Source: Pomphorhynchus laevis (Eukaryota; Acanthocephala; Palaeacanthocephala; Echinorhynchida; Pomphorhynchidae). From it: a stretch of 64,000 nucleotides of DNA. The stretch lies in assembly GCA_012934845.2 (NCBI GenBank), contig WNNJ02000333.1:105414-169413 (forward strand). Reading direction: 5' to 3'. The translations under genes and the position numbers were made by a program. Below the pieces are notes generated by a model that ran no database searches, was not told the origin of the DNA, and saw nothing but the letters and a program-made list of their open reading frames with translations. Position 1 is the stretch's first letter, and every line of letters starts with the position of its first letter. Below are positions 61,431 to 64,000 of the stretch, piece by piece.

Positions 61431-62680
61431 CTTTAACACATCTCTCATTAAAAAGCAGAAATATCTCCACATCCGTCGCTTTTCTTAATCTTTGAGAGTT
61501 AACCGCAATGTAAGAAGAAATATTTAATTGCAGAAAAAGATTTTATAATAACACTGCGAAATGTTTGTTCTTATCAATTCACAAGAAGCACATTAAATGT
61601 TGTAACTGTTGCTTCATATTGGAAAATTACAACGTAAGTAGTGACGAATTTTATATTTTGCAAAGATATTACAATTATCAAATAAAAACTGTCACGCCTT
61701 TTTATTGACAAATAAAAAAGGGCGTGTTTTTTCATTAATCTTTTATCTTGTAGCGAAAAATATAAAACTATAGTAAATATTACAAAGATAGTCCGCCTAC
61801 ACTGTAGTAGACAAACGTTGTCACTATTTCTGGAACGTTTTATTAGCCGTTTCGCATGTTTTGTTGAATTCTTCTTTTTGATTTATTATTTTAGACGTGT
61901 TGCTCATTTATAAAACGAACGTTCATTTATAAAACGAAATGTCTAATGTCCCAATGTCGAAATGCACACAAGTAACTGTTGTTGACGCTTAGAACAACTT
62001 CTACGTTAGAGCATAATACTCGATTGTACGACGGGTTCTCAGCTAAAGTACTTACTTTATTTCTCATCAATCGCGTCCTTTTTATTCAATCTAGACAGCC
62101 GTGCATCATTTTATACCATCACTTTTGCATACAAAGTAACATAATTTTTGGATTTAAAATCACCAGCAAATCTCATTTATCTTAAAGCTAAGTAAGTCAT
62201 GCTAGGTTTTGAAGACACAATAATACTTTGCTTTTAATGCAATGCAAATGTCGTTTATTGGCCGTATAGGGGTGTGTGTGCCCATGTACATCAAGCAGCG
62301 ATAAGAATTTTCTACAAATCATATTAACGAAAAAATGTATTTTTTAGAATTGATCGTTTCTGCTTCATAAAGCGTTTACAACCAAAAGTATATATGTACA
62401 CTATTTAAAATTATCAAATCTGAAAATAACAATAGTTTAGACTGTTGTTATCAATCGTTTGTGCAAACTTAGAATGATTAAATATTAGCATGGGTGCTAT
62501 TAAAGTTTAATAAAACAAAACCAAATTTATAATTAAAAAGTAATGTCAGTTTGGTAAATGCAATTTTAATACCGCAATTTATAATTGCGTTATTAAAATA
62601 AAATGACAAACGAGTTTTATACATCAAAATGATGTAATACATGGTTACATTTAACATCAAGCAACACAATAATATATAAA
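61431..62680. other. AT-rich spacer, no gene recognised
   Basis: A short inverted repeat at about 61695-61730 (ACGCCTTTTTATT and AATAAAAAAGGGCGT) is the only structure seen. Confidence 0.4.
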
Positions 62681-62714
62681 GTGTCGAAAACGCGTTTATT
62701 CACAATGCCACACA

Positions 62715-62790
62715 GGCAACCAAAGCGGACAGTGAGTACTTCATTCTACTGATGAGTGTTGCTGGGTACTCATTGGTCGTCTAGAAGTGA
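62715..62790 (+). ncRNA. HR3 hammerhead motif, array unit 1 (core changed)
   Basis: CTGATGA, GTC and both strands of stem I are kept, but GAAAC reads AAAGC, so the invariant G12 is lost. Expected inactive. Confidence 0.5.
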
Positions 62791-63079
62791 CATGGTGACT
62801 GAAAGTCGTGAATCGAAGTCCAGTTTAACAAGCAACGCCATTTTGTATAAATGCCGTATTTCGAAAGAAATCCTGGACCGTTGTCTACTCAGCACATCTG
62901 TGCACCACAATTATTCATGGCGTATCAATTTAGAATCTAACGAGTGCAGCGACAATTCATCAACAACATCTGCCTAGTGTATAAGGATGGTCCGCACAAC
63001 AATTCGATCTAGTAAAGAGCCTAAGACTCAGTCAATTAAGCAAAGTGTCGGAAACGCCTTCATTCAAAAAGTTACATAA

Positions 63080-63153
63080 GCAATCGAAAAGACCACTATG
63101 TACTTCATTCTACTAATGAGTGTTACTGGGACACATTAATCGTCTAGAAGTGA
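63080..63153 (+). ncRNA. HR3 hammerhead motif, array unit 2 (core changed)
   Basis: GAAA and GTC are kept, but CTGATGA reads CTAATGA, altering invariant G5, and the hairpin arms are degraded. Expected inactive. Confidence 0.5.
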
Positions 63154-63439
63154 CATGGTGACTGAAAGTGGTGAATCAAAGTCCAGTCTAACAAGCAACA
63201 CCAATTAGTATAAATGTCGTATTTCGTAAGAAATCATGGACCGTTGTTTACTCAGCACATCCGTGCACTACTATTAAACATGCCGTATCCATTTAGAATC
63301 TAACGAGTGCAGCGACAATTCAGCAACAACCTCTGCCTAGTGTTTATGAATGGTCCGCACATCCATTCGATCTGAAAGAGCGTAAGCCTCAGACAATTAA
63401 GCAAAGTGTCGGAAACTCCTTTATTCACAATGTCACACA

Positions 63440-63515
63440 GGCAACCGAAACGGCCAGTGAGTACTTCATTCTACTGATGAGTGTTGCTGGCTACTCATTG
63501 GTCGTCTAGAAGTGA
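63440..63515 (+). ncRNA. HR3 hammerhead motif, array unit 3 (core intact)
   Basis: GGCAACC (63440-63446), GAAAC (63447-63451), TTCATTCTA, CTGATGA (63474-63480), GTGTTGCT, GTC (63504-63506), TAGAAGTGA. Stem I TAGAA/TTCTA plus TGA/TCA past a bulged G; stem II GGCAAC/GTTGCT with one G-U pair. Confidence 0.62.
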
Positions 63516-63589
63516 CATGGTGACTGAAAATCGTGAATCAAAGTCCAGTCAAACAAGCAATACCATTTAGTATATATAAATTGGATATA

Positions 63590-63966
63590 AATCCGATTGT
63601 GTTAAACTGTGCTCCGGGACCTAATAAGCTTCAGTTTTATAATTGTAAATGTTGCCAAAAAACACAATCGGATTTAAAATTATAAAAATATATCCTCCAA
63701 AGGATCCTGTGAGAAAGCAAGTAAAATTCCTGCCGAATAAACTTAGGATGATCCGGAACGCACGTGGTTAGTTTAAAGAGGCTAGGCCCATGTTACCGCG
63801 TTAGCAAATTCTCGGAGATGCCTTTTTAATATATCACAAGGCAGCCGAAACGACTGATGGTAGTTCACCCTACTGATGAGTGCTGCTGGCTACCATCAGT
63901 TCATCTAGGAGTGATAAGGAAGTCTGCTCAACTTGTGATCAAACTTCGGTTTTTGGCAACATTTAC

Positions 63967-63969
<3 letters not shown>
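63590..63969 (+). repeat. HR1 unit at the right edge
   Basis: A plus-strand HR1 unit, with a short inverted start (GTGTTAAACTGTGCTC near 63600) making a small foldback, then the same body as 32948-33240 and a tail ending at (TA)n. Confidence 0.75.
63840..63914 (+). ncRNA. HR1 hammerhead motif, right-edge copy
   Basis: GGCAGCC, GAAAC (63847-63851), TTCACCCTA, CTGATGA (63873-63879), GTGCTGCT, then ATC instead of GTC, TAGGAGTGA. Stems are kept; the base before the cleavage site is changed, which would weaken stem III. Confidence 0.5.

Positions 63970-64000
<31 letters not shown>
63970..64000. repeat. (TA)n microsatellite at the window end
   Basis: TA repeats run to the end of the window, directly after HR1. 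Confidence 0.95.

Larger units (their letters stand above)
62681..63570 (+). repeat. HR3 tandem array, about 362-bp unit, 2.5 copies
   Basis: Units begin GTGTCG[GA]AAAC at 62681, 63045 and 63406 (364 and 361 bp apart); the third is cut at a TATATATAAA stretch near 63570. Units differ from one another by roughly 10-15 percent, so this array is older than the HR2 array. Each carries the hammerhead-like motif on the plus strand and a GTGAATC[GA]AAGTCCAG box after it. No open frame. Confidence 0.85.

Noticed and set aside
62756-62977. 73-codon frame in HR3
   Set aside because: Lies across the hammerhead motif and is not kept in the other HR3 units.

Overview
This window is AT-rich nuclear DNA from an invertebrate animal. 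The animal assignment rests on one host gene that reads clearly: a 21-exon UPF1 (RENT1) helicase gene on the + strand, 16373-42787, encoding about 1230 residues. Introns are long and filled with repeats. The mix of CR1/jockey-type LINEs, Penelope-like fragments, tRNA-headed SINE-like sequence and hammerhead-bearing repeats would suit a flatworm or another spiralian. That placement is inference; the sequence does not prove it.

Layout. 1-16100 is a LINE graveyard. LINE-A has three copies: a 3' end at 1-139, a 5'-truncated copy at 1277-2622, and a nearly full-length copy at 7869-12354. The long copy carries seven 20-bp 5' repeats, ORF1, ORF2 and a 3' hairpin. It sits inside the endonuclease-reverse transcriptase region of another element, LINE-C (6560-14595). 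LINE-B (3241-6540), LINE-D (14940-16100) and an antisense ORF1 piece (LINE-E, 140-650) are further broken elements. 16373-42787 is UPF1. Its introns hold an antisense spliced pseudogene (intron 5), a tRNA-like SINE head (intron 7), three Penelope-like RT fragments (intron 12), several foldback elements, and in intron 15 a 4.3-kb cluster of hammerhead repeats. 42900-50100 is gene-poor and contains two foldbacks. 50109-58428 is an 8.3-kb satellite of a 16-bp unit with a higher-order pattern. 60731-61430 is a second satellite rich in TGACTCA. 62681-64000 is another tandem array of hammerhead repeats.

The most interesting signal is RNA-level. Three related repeat families (HR1, about 359 bp; HR2, 393 bp; HR3, about 362 bp) share a motif of about 74 nt. 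It contains every conserved hammerhead ribozyme segment (CUGANGA, GAAA, GUC). Stems I and II keep pairing through compensatory changes between families. The three core strands occur in the order GAAA, CUGANGA, GUC. This is not a circular permutation of the known type I, II or III hammerheads, so the ribozyme must form as a pseudoknot or between adjacent monomers of a tandem transcript. A fourth family (HR4) joins tRNA-like Pol III boxes to a more ordinary hammerhead candidate. Five foldback elements and one solitary site carry shorter CUGANGA-hairpin-GAAA cores. All of this was read by eye; no folding or database search was run.
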